From Gemmatimonadaceae bacterium (GTDB lineage: Bacteria > Gemmatimonadota > Gemmatimonadetes > Gemmatimonadales > Gemmatimonadaceae), in the NCBI GenBank assembly GCA_016720905.1, contig JADKJT010000009.1, forward strand, positions 1 to 64,000: 64,000 nucleotides of DNA, given 5' to 3'. Shown here in pieces: positions 1 to 9,181 of this stretch. The position numbers and the translations under genes were made by a program. The notes beneath the pieces were generated by a model. That model did no database searches. It saw only the letters and a list, made by a program, of their open reading frames with translations, and was not told the origin of the DNA. Every line of letters begins with the position of its first letter. The first letter of the stretch is position 1.

Positions 1-2168
1 AGGCCCACTCCGGCCAGCACGGTGGCCAGCAGCGCGAACGCACTGGAGAGGATGGAGATCATTCGGTCGAGAAAGATGTTCTCCCGGACCTGCTGCGGCA
101 TCGTCTTGAGATCCTCGATCGGCACCGTCGGATCGATGCGCTTCATGGTGGCACGCAATGCGCTGAGCATCTGTTCCGGTGGGATCGACGACTGCACATA
201 GAAATACAAGGCACCCACGTCGCCGTCCTGACGCCATGGTCGATAGTACACAGGTGGGATGGAGTCCTTGACGTCACTGTACTTGAGGTTTCGAACCACT
301 CCGACGACCTGCACGTTCAGGGAGTCGCCTTCGGACTCGCCAATGTACTTCCCCACCGCGTCGCGCCCCCATCCGAATTTCTTCACAAACGCTTCGTTGA
401 CAATGGCAATGGCTTGTGACCCGACCCGGTCAGCGGTCGTGAACTCTCGACCGGAAATCATGGGCACGTTGAACGTGGAAAAGTAGTCCGAGCCCACTTG
501 GTTTGCGGCCGAATTGCAGTCTACGTCCGGGCCGCAGTTGTATCCCTGCACCTTGAGCGAGTTGTTGTTGCTGTCGCCGCTGAGAAGTGGCGTTTCGCCT
601 TCCGTCACACTGGTCACGCCAGGAACCGTCTTCAACTCCTGTTCCACGCGATTGAACAGCTCCGCGCTTTGCACGCTGTCGTAGCCGGCGCGCCGCGGCA
701 CAATGCTGAAGGTGGCGATGTTGTCCACCCGCAGGCCGAGATCGACACGCGTGACATTCATGAGGCTTCTGAGGAACAACGCGGACATGATGAGCAGCCC
801 CATCGACAGCGCAATCTGCGCGGTCACGAGACCGGCACGAAAGCGCGCCGCCGCGCGACCGCCGGCGATCTGGCCGGCGCCCGCGCGGATCGTGCTCATG
901 ACGCCCGTGCGCGTACTGTGCAGGGCGGGGAACAGGCCGAACACGATGCCGGTGATGAGACTCAGCATCGCCGAAAAAGCGACTACCGAGCCACTGATCG
1001 AGAATCGCATGGTCGTGGACGCCTCCGGCGGGAGCAGGGCGCCGATCGCGCGCAGCGTCCACACGGCCACGAGCAGCGACACCAGGCCGCCAATCATCGA
1101 CAGCATGATGCTCTCGGTGAGCAGTTGCAGCACGAGATGCCGACGTGTGGCACCCAGGGCGAGTCGTACGCCCATTTCGGTGGCCCGTCCGGCGCCGCGC
1201 GCCAGCAGCAAATTCGCAATGTTCGCGCAGGCAATCAGCAGGACCACACCGGTCACCGAGAACAGCAGTGTCAGCGGCGTCCTGGCTTCCCGAATCATGT
1301 TGCTCTGGCCATGCGCGCCGGGGACGATCAGCAGCCGCTTGGCCTTGAAACTTGCCATGGTCTTGTCACTCAGACCCTGCTGTAACGGGGCTTCCACATT
1401 CACCAGCAGCGGATGAAACACGCCGTTGGCCATGGTGCGCGCGGTCTCGATGGACACGCCCGGTTTGAGGCGCGCAAACAGATAGATCCAGTAGTTGCGG
1501 CGGTCTTCCCAACGGGTGAAGCGTTGCACCTCGCCGCGCATCGACAGCGGGACGTACACGAGGGGACGGGCACCAAGCGACGTGCCCTCAAACGACTCCG
1601 GTGCCACACCAATCACCGTGAACGATTTGCCGTTGAGGCGAATGGTCTGTCCGATCACGCCGGGGTCTTTTCCGAACCGGTCCTTCCAGAAGCTGAAACT
1701 GATCACGGTCACGAAGTGCGCCCCAATAACGTTGTCGTCATCGGGGGTCAGCAATCGCCCTGCCGCGGCCTTGATCCCGAGCACCGGGAAGTACGAACCG
1801 CTCACCATCGAACCTTCGCCCGTCATCGGCTCGTTGCGGACGGTCAGCGACGTCCCGAAAATGCGATGCGCGGCAATACCGGTGAACGGCGTCTGCAAGC
1901 GCTCCAGATCCCGGAACATCGCGTAGCTGAACACTTCATCGCAGCGGCCGGACGTGTTGCACGAATTCGAACCCGGCATTGGACCGGGTGCCGACAGATT
2001 CACCAGCTCGCCCGGCGCTGGCACCGGCAGCGGGCGCCGCAGCAGCGTGTCAAACATCGAGAAGATCGCGGCGTTCGCCCCGATGCCGAGCGCCAGGGAC
2101 AGGACGGCGATGGTCGTCACGAACGGTGTCTTGATCAACATCCGTGCGGCGAGCGTGATGTTTCGCAT
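1..2168 (-). CDS. ADOP-type ABC transporter permease (FtsX/MacB family), C-terminus beyond window
   Basis: An open minus-strand frame runs from an ATG at 2168 to the window edge (about 722 codons). It begins MRNITLAARMLIKTPFVTT followed by a hydrophobic helix (IAVLSLALGIGANAAIFSM), the classic start of Acidobacteria/Gemmatimonadetes duplicated permeases with a MacB-like periplasmic core domain between the first helix and a three-helix FtsX block, both repeated. The last visible residues (FALLATVLAGVG) belong to the second FtsX block, so perhaps 50-120 residues are missing. Such proteins sit in the inner membrane; their ATPase partner is usually encoded elsewhere. The substrate cannot be told from sequence. 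The frame is intact and the family assignment is firm. Confidence 0.88.
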   Translation of the reverse strand, partial: MRNITLAARMLIKTPFVTTIAVLSLALGIGANAAIFSMFDTLLRRPLPVPAPGELVNLSAPGPMPGSNSCNTSGRCDEVFSYAMFRDLERLQTPFTGIAAHRIFGTSLTVRNEPMTGEGSMVSGSYFPVLGIKAAAGRLLTPDDDNVIGAHFVTVISFSFWKDRFGKDPGVIGQTIRLNGKSFTVIGVAPESFEGTSLGARPLVYVPLSMRGEVQRFTRWEDRRNYWIYLFARLKPGVSIETARTMANGVFHPLLVNVEAPLQQGLSDKTMASFKAKRLLIVPGAHGQSNMIREARTPLTLLFSVTGVVLLIACANIANLLLARGAGRATEMGVRLALGATRRHLVLQLLTESIMLSMIGGLVSLLVAVWTLRAIGALLPPEASTTMRFSISGSVVAFSAMLSLITGIVFGLFPALHSTRTGVMSTIRAGAGQIAGGRAAARFRAGLVTAQIALSMGLLIMSALFLRSLMNVTRVDLGLRVDNIATFSIVPRRAGYDSVQSAELFNRVEQELKTVPGVTSVTEGETPLLSGDSNNNSLKVQGYNCGPDVDCNSAANQVGSDYFSTFNVPMISGREFTTADRVGSQAIAIVNEAFVKKFGWGRDAVGKYIGESEGDSLNVQVVGVVRNLKYSDVKDSIPPVYYRPWRQDGDVGALYFYVQSSIPPEQMLSALRATMKRIDPTVPIEDLKTMPQQVRENIFLDRMISILSSAFALLATVLAGVG

Positions 2169-2237
2169 GGGGCGGGACGCGGGAGGAGGGAAGTCCGGTA
2201 GCCTTGGACTTGGACGGCGCCCGCGCGGGAAAGGTTT

Positions 2238-2750
2238 CTATGGTGCCGGATGTGCGGCGCCCCATCGACCGTCGGCACCGCTGGGGTGCAGCAGGTAGAA
2301 GACGTCCGTCCGCAATTGCGAGGGATCGGCGTGCCAGTGCCCGTACACTTCCCACGATGGACCGGCGCGCGTGCGATCGTTGGCGCGACACCAGGCCACA
2401 ACGGCCGCATTCGCTTCGCCCAGGCGTCCATACTCGCCGACGTGCGTGGTCATCGCCGCCACCCCACCGGGCGTCTCCAACGGCATCACGCCCCCAACGG
2501 CGTCAAAAAGCGCGGTGACGCCGACGCAGAAATCCACTGTGAGTTCTTCGGCGGTCGCCGCGCGATAGATGAAGATGTTCTGCCCATCAAGCGCCACGGC
2601 ACCCGCCCGTGCGGCGGCGTACACCTGATCCAGATGCCGGCCGAACTCATGGCCGACCCGGCCACGCGGCACCTGCGCACGCACGCCGGCAACCCGACGA
2701 GCGGCAACGACAACTTCGCGGACATCGTACGGCGCGGAAGACATGAACAC
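2238..2750 (-). CDS. GyrI-like / effector-binding domain protein
   Basis: A 170-residue protein without a signal peptide. The N-terminal half holds the SOUL/GyrI-type strand-helix pattern and the C-terminal half has the family's typical end, WEVYGHWHADPSQLRTDVFY, where GyrI-like domains show a conserved Tyr and an acidic residue lining the ligand pocket. There is no helix-turn-helix, so it is a stand-alone small-molecule-binding domain rather than an AraC/MerR regulator. ATG at 2750 and 2744 are both possible. It lies between the DUF5916 gene and the ADOP permease on the same strand, 69 bases upstream of the permease, and may be co-transcribed. The ligand is unknown. Confidence 0.7.
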   Translation of the reverse strand: MFMSSAPYDVREVVVAARRVAGVRAQVPRGRVGHEFGRHLDQVYAAARAGAVALDGQNIFIYRAATAEELTVDFCVGVTALFDAVGGVMPLETPGGVAAMTTHVGEYGRLGEANAAVVAWCRANDRTRAGPSWEVYGHWHADPSQLRTDVFYLLHPSGADGRWGAAHPAP

Positions 2751-2783
2751 GTCGTCAGTCAGGTATTCCGTGGACCGGCACGC

Positions 2784-5111
2784 CTAGTAGCGAAACAACC
2801 GGTTGATCTTGACCACGAACGCGCGGTTCTTGAGCCCGCGCACCGTCGTTGGCGTGACGTACCGATCGTCCCGCACGTCGCGTTCATCGGTGTACACCAG
2901 GAACAGCTCGCTACCGGGCGCATACTCCCAACGGAAGCGCAGGTTGGTGCTGAACGCGCGGTCGGCCGAGTTGTATTGCACGAGTGCGCTGGCAAACATC
3001 AACGGCGAGAATCCATAGTCCACGCGCGCCCGTGCCAGCCGCGTGGTGAACGCGGCATTCGGTCGCTCGATGCGGGTGATCGAAAACGTCGGCTCCACGG
3101 CCAGCCGCTGCATGACCGCGATGCGCGCGGCCGAGAACGTACTGCCGGGTCCGAAGGTCACGCTCCGGATGGAGCCGTCATAGTAGCGCCCGCCCTGAAC
3201 CTTGATGGTGCCCGACGCGCGTCGCTGCGCGCCGAACTCGTACGACAACGCGACATCAGAGAAGTCGTAGCCGCCTGGCGCGATGGCGGCGGGCGACCCG
3301 GAGGGGGTGAACGGGCGGCGCAGGAACTCGAAGTCCTGCGTGACGTCGATGTTCAGTTGATCGCTATTGGCGAATTCCGTGCCGAAGTGACCGCGCCAGA
3401 TTCGCGTGTCGACCGCGCCAGCGCCGTTCTCGAAGTATTCGCCAGATGCAGTCCCAGTGAACTTCCGCACCTGTGTCAGATGCATCGGTCGCGGACTGAA
3501 GCGCACTTCGCCAAACGACCGGTTGAAGTCGGAGCGTCGGCGAAACCCAACCTGCGGATCGAAGTTGCGTCCCACCGACAAGAACTCCGCTTTCGCACCG
3601 TACCGGTCGACGCTGTAGTCCACGCGACCCTGGTAACTCTGGTTGTCGCCGCTCACACCGGTGGTGCTGGTCTGCGCCCAGTAAGCGCCGGCCGTCAGCG
3701 CCTGTGACAGCAGAAACGCGCCATCCACCCCGTACGCCGCATTGGTGCCGGTGCCCGACGCGCCCACCGACCGGTTGGTGGCCATGATGCCTATGGAGCT
3801 GCGTTGCAGCACATCGCGCTTGAGGCGAACCACGGTGAAGTTGGTGGCCTCGGAATTCGATGGCGCGTCACGGGAGGTGCCGATGTTCATCAGCCCGATG
3901 GCGTACTTGCCAAGCTTACCGGTCAGTCGGCCGCCCACATTGATGGGGACGACGCTGCTGTTGTCGAGTCCGATGCGTCGCGTGTAGAACAGCTGCGGCG
4001 TATCGCTCGTGTTGGAGCCGCTGAAGGCGCCGCTGCCACCCCGCGCAAAGTCGAAAATGCCGCGACCCTCCAGGAAGAAGTCGCGCTTCTCGGGAAAGAA
4101 CAGGCTGAATCGCGTCAGGTTGACTTGCTGCTCATCGATCTCCACCTGCGCGAAGTCGGTATTGACGGTGACGTCCGCCGTGAGATTGGGCGTGACGGCG
4201 TACTTGATGTCGCCGCCAATTTCGCTGCCGAAGACGTTGTTGGTTTGCGGTGTGCGCACGCGGTCGGTTGAGACGCGCGAGACGGCGTACGGTTTGAGCT
4301 CGATGTTCTTGCCGGCCTCCGGGAGATCGAGACCCACCAGTGTCCCGGCGGCCGACACGCGGTTGAGCGCCTGCGGGCCAGCCATGATGCGCGGCACGGG
4401 CGTGAGGTAGTCCCACTCGTTCTTGTGCCGGACCGAGCGGCGAATCTGGATGCCCCACGTCTGATCGGGACCGGCACGATACCGGAGCGACTTGAAGGGG
4501 ATGGCCATCTCCACGGTCCAACCACCGTCAAAGCGTCCGGACTTGGAAGTCCACACGGGGTTCCAGTCGGTGTTCGATCCGCCTTCGTCCACCACGGAAT
4601 AATCGGCGCGCGCGCCGAGCGGATTGGTATAGAACGCAAACCCGCTGCGGCGATCGAAGAAGGTGTCGAAGAGCACACCGATGTGCTCGTTGTTGCGGAG
4701 CCCGCCCGTGTCGCGCCGCAGTTCGTTGACAATCCACTCCGCTGGCGGCGCGGTCTCATAGCACCGGCAGCTCAGGTAGATGTTGTGCTCGTCGTAGGTG
4801 ATCCATATGTCGCTGCGTTCTGTCGCGGGAGCGCCGTCGGTCGGTGCCACTTGAATCAGCCCGCCGAACGGCGTCTCGCGCGCGTACACCTCCTCGTCCA
4901 GCACGCCGTCCAACATGAGTGGTGCCGAGAGCTTGATCGCACGCACGGTGGCTTGGCCAGCGGCGTTGCGGGTAATGACGGCTGGAGCCACCGGGGCGGG
5001 TGGACCGTCGATGACCGGCGCTGATTGCGCGCGCGCCGGCGCGACGGTGAGCGCGGCAATACCGATCGAAAAAATGGCACAGCACGGCCAGCGCATGGTG
5101 GAGTAGGTCAT
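2784..5111 (-). CDS. Carbohydrate-binding family 9-like / DUF5916 outer-membrane protein
   Basis: A 775-residue protein. A signal peptide (cut near APARAQS) is followed by a CBM9-like beta-sandwich at about residues 55-270 (IRRSVRHKNEWDYLTP lies at its end) and then the DUF5916 domain to the C-terminus, rich in alternating beta-strand patterns (DFFLEGRGIFDF, QLFYTRRIGL), as expected for an outer-membrane barrel. The final residue is aromatic (NRLFRY), typical of barrels. Family members in Bacteroidetes, Acidobacteria and Gemmatimonadetes are thought to be surface glycan-associated, without a demonstrated activity. ATG at 5111 is used; the ATG at 5096 gives a cleaner signal peptide. No damage is seen. 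Confidence 0.88.
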   Translation of the reverse strand: MTYSTMRWPCCAIFSIGIAALTVAPARAQSAPVIDGPPAPVAPAVITRNAAGQATVRAIKLSAPLMLDGVLDEEVYARETPFGGLIQVAPTDGAPATERSDIWITYDEHNIYLSCRCYETAPPAEWIVNELRRDTGGLRNNEHIGVLFDTFFDRRSGFAFYTNPLGARADYSVVDEGGSNTDWNPVWTSKSGRFDGGWTVEMAIPFKSLRYRAGPDQTWGIQIRRSVRHKNEWDYLTPVPRIMAGPQALNRVSAAGTLVGLDLPEAGKNIELKPYAVSRVSTDRVRTPQTNNVFGSEIGGDIKYAVTPNLTADVTVNTDFAQVEIDEQQVNLTRFSLFFPEKRDFFLEGRGIFDFARGGSGAFSGSNTSDTPQLFYTRRIGLDNSSVVPINVGGRLTGKLGKYAIGLMNIGTSRDAPSNSEATNFTVVRLKRDVLQRSSIGIMATNRSVGASGTGTNAAYGVDGAFLLSQALTAGAYWAQTSTTGVSGDNQSYQGRVDYSVDRYGAKAEFLSVGRNFDPQVGFRRRSDFNRSFGEVRFSPRPMHLTQVRKFTGTASGEYFENGAGAVDTRIWRGHFGTEFANSDQLNIDVTQDFEFLRRPFTPSGSPAAIAPGGYDFSDVALSYEFGAQRRASGTIKVQGGRYYDGSIRSVTFGPGSTFSAARIAVMQRLAVEPTFSITRIERPNAAFTTRLARARVDYGFSPLMFASALVQYNSADRAFSTNLRFRWEYAPGSELFLVYTDERDVRDDRYVTPTTVRGLKNRAFVVKINRLFRY

Positions 5112-5124
5112 CGGTGCCGTGGTC

Positions 5125-5159
5125 TCGGGGCGAAGGGAGGAGACAGAATATCGCCCCGA
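5125..5159 (-). terminator. Stem-loop downstream of the amidohydrolase gene
   Basis: Perfect 9-base inverted repeat (tcggggcga / tcgccccga at 5125-5133 and 5151-5159) with a 17-base loop, between the stop of the minus-strand amidohydrolase and the start of the DUF5916 gene. There is no clear T-run after it, so it could be a weak terminator or a site in the DUF5916 leader. Confidence 0.35.
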
Positions 5160-5253
5160 CAGGCAAAGGTTGGGAACCTGCCCCCTCGCCCAGTTCGCGG
5201 AGGATCACATAAGTGCTCTCGGTGGCTGCGGACGCCCGGACGGTGGTGTCGCG

Positions 5254-6783
5254 CTAGCGCTCGGCCATGTGGCGGGTCTTTTCGCTGAGTCGCAGTTCGC
5301 GCAGCGCCACGCGGGCTTGTTCGACCATCGCGTCAAGGTCTCGACGGGCGTAGACACGGCCGCGCGAAACAACGAAGTCGATCGAACGCACGGCACGCAC
5401 ATCACGCAGCGGATCGTCACGCAGCACGACCAGATCGGCGAGACGTCCGGCCGCGACGGTGCCCAGGGAGTCCTGCGCGTGCTGATACTGCGCCGGATTG
5501 AGGGTACCGGTACGGAGTGCCTCCAGCGGGGTGAGTCCGGCAGACTGCAGGAGTGCCAACTCCATCTGCAAGGAGAAGCCAGGCGCCGCTTGCAGGGGAA
5601 TGTCGGTGCCGGCCAGCAGCGGAACGTGCGCATCGCGCAGTTCACGGATCAAGCGGGTAAACAGCTTCCACTTGGAGGTCGCCAGGGCGATCACGTGTGG
5701 ACTGCGTTTCCGTTCGACGTCTTTGGGCGGTTCGGTCATGAGACTCGTGTCACGCGCCACCGGATCACGCGGTGCAATGCGCAACATCAGATCGTGCAGC
5801 GTCAGCGTGGGGGTCACCCACATGCTGTGCCGCGCCACATCCGCAAAGACCCTCGCTGCCTGTGCGGGCGAATGCGAGACCGTCGCTGTGTCAAGGATCC
5901 CATAGCTTGGCCGCTCCACAACCCTGACCTTGAAGAGCACGCGCTCGAACAGCGTGGGCTGCTGCACGGTGCGCCGCATGGCGCGCAATTCGCCTTACGG
6001 AATGACCGCGGTGTTCTCAGGAAACCAGAAGAGATGCTCGACGCTGGACATCCCGCTGGCGGCCAGCTCTTGCAGGCTCACCAACTCGGTGCCGTGTGAC
6101 ACACATCGGATGTGTTGCGTGCGACAGGCGTCGAGCGCGGCGCGCACGATCCACGGTTCGGGCTCGGCCTCGAGTTTGACCAGCGACGCCCCATGCTCAC
6201 GCAGCAGACGCACCGACGTCTGCACGTCGGCCACGGTTCGAATCGGGAATGGTGCGCCGGGAACGACCGGCTCCTTGCCCAGCTTGCCGCCCGTGGCCAA
6301 CGCGCGCGGCATAGGTGGCGCGTTGCGTGCGGTATCGGCCACCTGCTGCCACCGCTGCAGCACATCCAGATTGCCGCTCAAGTCGCGCACCCCTGTTACC
6401 CCGGCCGCCAGGAGAAGCGCCGAGAAGTAATAGCGGGCTCGCGCGTCCGTGCTATCGGCCCCCGGATGCGCTTTGGTCCACGGCGTGTCCGTCAAGTGCG
6501 TGTGCATGTCCCACAGCCCCGGGATCACGAACCGATTGCGGGCAGTGATCACCCGGGCGCCGACGGGAAGTTGATAGGTTCCCGCACCCTGCACGGCGAT
6601 GATGCGTGCGCCTCGCAGCACGACATCCTGATCGGGCACCCGAATACCGCGCACGACATCGATGACGGTCACGTGCGACAGCACCGTGACGGACTCAGGC
6701 TGCCGCGACGCCACCGTGCTCCTGCCGGTCAGCGAGAGGGCCAGAAGGGTGCAACGCACTGAAATCACAATGGGATGCCTCAT
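5254..6783 (-). pseudogene. Amidohydrolase family protein interrupted by one in-frame stop
   Basis: Two minus-strand segments, 6783-5995 and 5994-5254, are in the same frame and together make one 509-codon amidohydrolase. The first half has a signal-like N-terminus, the metal-binding HxH (GLWDMHTHLTD), a probable carboxylated Lys (SLVKLEAE) and later metal His residues (VSHGTE, SVEHLFWF). The second half has the metal Asp (LLAGTDIP) and the usual C-terminal beta-sandwich (GRLADLVVLRDDPL). They are separated only by TAA at 5995-5997. As read, the product lacks the catalytic Asp; a single base change (for example TAA from CAA or GAA) restores a full imidazolonepropionase/prolidase-like enzyme. 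It is either a young pseudogene or a base-call error. Substrate unknown. Confidence 0.85.
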
Positions 6784-6904
6784 TCGGGGGAGCGGTCCCG
6801 CGAAGCGGGGGACACTCCTTCCTGACGGTCAGCGCCCGGGCCTCGTCACCTTCCAGCTGGAGCCTGCACCCCGCAGGAAGACGGCCACGACGTTGTAAAC
6901 TCGG

Positions 6905-7930
6905 GTGCCAATGCGCATCATCTACGCTCACCTGCCGATGGAGCTCACCGTGAACCGCAGTCGCCGCCGTGCCACGCTCGCGCCGTTTTCCGTGGCGGTG
7001 CTTTTGAGCACTCCGCTGTGTGCCCCGTTGGGCGCGCAGAACACTGCTCCCTCAGCTGCACTGCAGCCTGGGCCCAAGCCCGCCGCCGCGCCGGCCCTTG
7101 GCAAGTGGGTGGGTGAGTACGACCGCAACGGCCAGGTCGTATTCGTGATTGAAGACAGCAATACGCTGGTGTTGCTCGATACCGCGCGCGCAACTGCGTC
7201 GCGTCAGGTGCTCACACCGGCCGCATTGCAGCAGTTGCACCTGACCAAGCGCCAGGTGGGACCGGTCGCGGGCGCGAACCAGCTCAAGGTGACACCGGTT
7301 CGGAGCATTGCGGATCTTCGCCGTGAGGCCCTCGCGGCCTCGCCACCGACCGAAAAACCCCCAGCGCGCGCCAGTGATCTGGTTGAACTCACCACACTTG
7401 ACCCGGGCATCAAGCTCGAGATCCGCTACGCGACCACCAACAATTTTGCTGGCGCGAAATTCTACGACCAGCCGCGCGCCTTCATGCAGCGACCCGCCGC
7501 CGAGGCGGTCGTGCGCGCCCATCGCGCGCTGCGCGTCCTCGGCTATGGACTGCTGATCCACGATGCCTATCGGCCGTGGTACGTGACCCGGATGTTCTGG
7601 GATGCGATGCCCGCCGACAAGCGCTGGCTCGTGGCCAATCCCGCTGACGGGTCAAAGCACAATCGGGGCGCGGCGGTTGATCTGACCCTCTACGATCTCA
7701 AGTCAGGTCGGCCGATTGAGATGCCGAGCACGTATGATGAAAGCACCGGGCGCGCACACGCCGACTACCCCGGGGGCACCGCCCTGCAGCGGTGGCATCG
7801 CGCGCTGCTGCGCAACGCGATGGTGCGCGAGGGATTCGTCGTGAATGCCCTCGAGTGGTGGCACTTTGATTTTGGCAGCTGGCGCGACTACGCCATCGGC
7901 AACGTCACCTTTGACAAGATCGGACGATAG
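6905..7930 (+). CDS. D-Ala-D-Ala dipeptidase (VanX/DdpX, peptidase M15D) with N-terminal extension
   Basis: The C-terminal half (about residues 155-341) is a VanX-type zinc dipeptidase: the zinc motif SKHNRGAAVDLTL (SxHxxGxAxD) and the C-terminal EWWHFDF carry two His, one Asp and the catalytic Glu; an upstream Arg (HDAYRPWY) matches the family's substrate Arg. It would cleave D-alanyl-D-alanine or related dipeptides. The first 45 residues look like a signal sequence ending near GAQ, and residues 60-145 form an unassigned beta-rich domain, making it longer than VanX (about 200 residues). Starts at GTG 6905, ATG 6911 and ATG 6938 are possible; I favour 6911 or 6938. There are no vanH/vanA neighbours, so a role in wall turnover rather than resistance is likely. 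Confidence 0.88.
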   Translation: MPMRIIYAHLPMELTVNRSRRRATLAPFSVAVLLSTPLCAPLGAQNTAPSAALQPGPKPAAAPALGKWVGEYDRNGQVVFVIEDSNTLVLLDTARATASRQVLTPAALQQLHLTKRQVGPVAGANQLKVTPVRSIADLRREALAASPPTEKPPARASDLVELTTLDPGIKLEIRYATTNNFAGAKFYDQPRAFMQRPAAEAVVRAHRALRVLGYGLLIHDAYRPWYVTRMFWDAMPADKRWLVANPADGSKHNRGAAVDLTLYDLKSGRPIEMPSTYDESTGRAHADYPGGTALQRWHRALLRNAMVREGFVVNALEWWHFDFGSWRDYAIGNVTFDKIGR

Positions 7931-7951
7931 CGGAATCCCAGGCCGTCGCGT

Positions 7952-9181
7952 CTATCCCCAGAAGAGGTACGCCACCGTGATCGCTGCCGCGACGCCAACG
8001 GCGTCGGCGAACAGTCCCATCGCCACAGCGTGTCGTGTCTTCCGGACCCCGACCGAGCCGAAGTACAGGGCCAGGATGTAAAACGTCGTATCGGTCGCGC
8101 CCTGAAACGTGGACGCCAGGCGTCCGGCAAATGAGTCGGCGCCATATGTCTTCATGGCGTCCACCATCATGCCGCGCGCGCCGCTGCCGGACAGTGGTTT
8201 CATGAGCGCGGTGGGCAGTGCGGCAATGGTGCGATCGTCCAGGCCAAAAAACGCGAAGCCCTTGGCGATTCCCTGCATCAGCAGATCGAGCGATCCTGAG
8301 GCGCGGAACACGCCAATCGCCACCAGCAGGGCCACGAGGTACGGGATGATGCGAATGGCCACCTGGAATCCTTCCTTCGCCCCTTCAATGAAAGCCTCGT
8401 AGGCATTGACCTTGCGCACCATCGCCATAATGAGAAACGTCGAGATCACGCCGTACAGCACGACATTGGCCACCAGATTCGATATCGCCTGCACGCGCGC
8501 CTGGTCCATGCCAGCAAACGTCCACACGATCCCAGCGACCAGCGCGGTCACGCCAACGAGCCAGCCCAGCAGGACGGGATCGAGCAGGTTGATGCGTTGG
8601 ATGAGTCCCACGCCGATGAGCGCGGCGAGTGTCGCGAAGTAGGTGGTGATGAGAATGGGCAGGAACACGTCCGCCGGATTCGCGGCACCGAGTTGTGCGC
8701 GATACACCATGATGCTGATGGGAATGAGTGTCAGCCCAGAGGTGTTCAGCACCAGGAACATGATCTGCGCGTTGGTGGCGGTGTCCTTGACGGGATTGAG
8801 TTCCTGCAACTCGTTCATCGCCTTGAGGCCAAGCGGCGTGGCGGCATTGTCCAGCCCCAGCATGTTGGCCGAGAAGTTCATGATGATCGAGCCCAGCGCC
8901 GGATGGCCGCGCGGAATTTCCGGGAAGAGACGCGCGAAGAACGGCGAGACCAGGCGCGCCAGCACCCCGATGGCTCCGCCGGCCTCACCCACCTTCATGA
9001 GGCCGAGCCAGAGCGTCAGCACGCCGGTGAGTCCGATCGAGATGTCGAAACCCGTCTTTGCGGAATCAAACGTGGCCTGGGTCATGGACGCGAAGACCGC
9101 CGTGTCGCCGCCAATCAGCTTGACCAGTCCCACCACCAGCGACACCAGAAAGAAACTGAGCCAGATGTAGTTGAGCGTCAC
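7952..9181 (-). CDS. Fused SpmA/SpmB-type nucleoside-recognition (Gate) membrane protein
   Basis: A 409-residue polytopic membrane protein with two tandem Gate (nucleoside recognition) domains, equal to spore maturation proteins SpmA and SpmB joined in one chain. The first holds the conserved NMLGLDNAATPLGLKAM stretch and the second PTALMKPLSGSGARGMM with GATDTTFYILALYFGSVGV. GTG at 9181 is chosen because it overlaps the stop of the upstream amidase gene (GTGA) and begins directly at the first helix; the longer frame reading upstream is a shadow. Non-sporulating bacteria with this fusion often pair it with peptidases or wall enzymes, as here. The transported substrate is not known; a link to peptidoglycan peptides is an inference from context. 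Confidence 0.9.
   Translation of the reverse strand: MTLNYIWLSFFLVSLVVGLVKLIGGDTAVFASMTQATFDSAKTGFDISIGLTGVLTLWLGLMKVGEAGGAIGVLARLVSPFFARLFPEIPRGHPALGSIIMNFSANMLGLDNAATPLGLKAMNELQELNPVKDTATNAQIMFLVLNTSGLTLIPISIMVYRAQLGAANPADVFLPILITTYFATLAALIGVGLIQRINLLDPVLLGWLVGVTALVAGIVWTFAGMDQARVQAISNLVANVVLYGVISTFLIMAMVRKVNAYEAFIEGAKEGFQVAIRIIPYLVALLVAIGVFRASGSLDLLMQGIAKGFAFFGLDDRTIAALPTALMKPLSGSGARGMMVDAMKTYGADSFAGRLASTFQGATDTTFYILALYFGSVGVRKTRHAVAMGLFADAVGVAAAITVAYLFWG

Noticed and set aside
498..2201. Long plus-strand frames opposite the ADOP permease
   Set aside because: Their text is the Arg/His/Pro-rich antisense of the permease; the minus strand holds clear FtsX/MacB motifs.
2250..3707. 485-codon plus-strand frame
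   Set aside because: Shadow of the GyrI-like and DUF5916 genes; composition is rich in Arg, His and Gly and no motif is present.
6905..7930. Glycopeptide resistance operon around the VanX-like gene
   Set aside because: No VanH, VanA or VanRS homologues are in the window; the VanZ-like gene at 59 kb is far away and unrelated by context.
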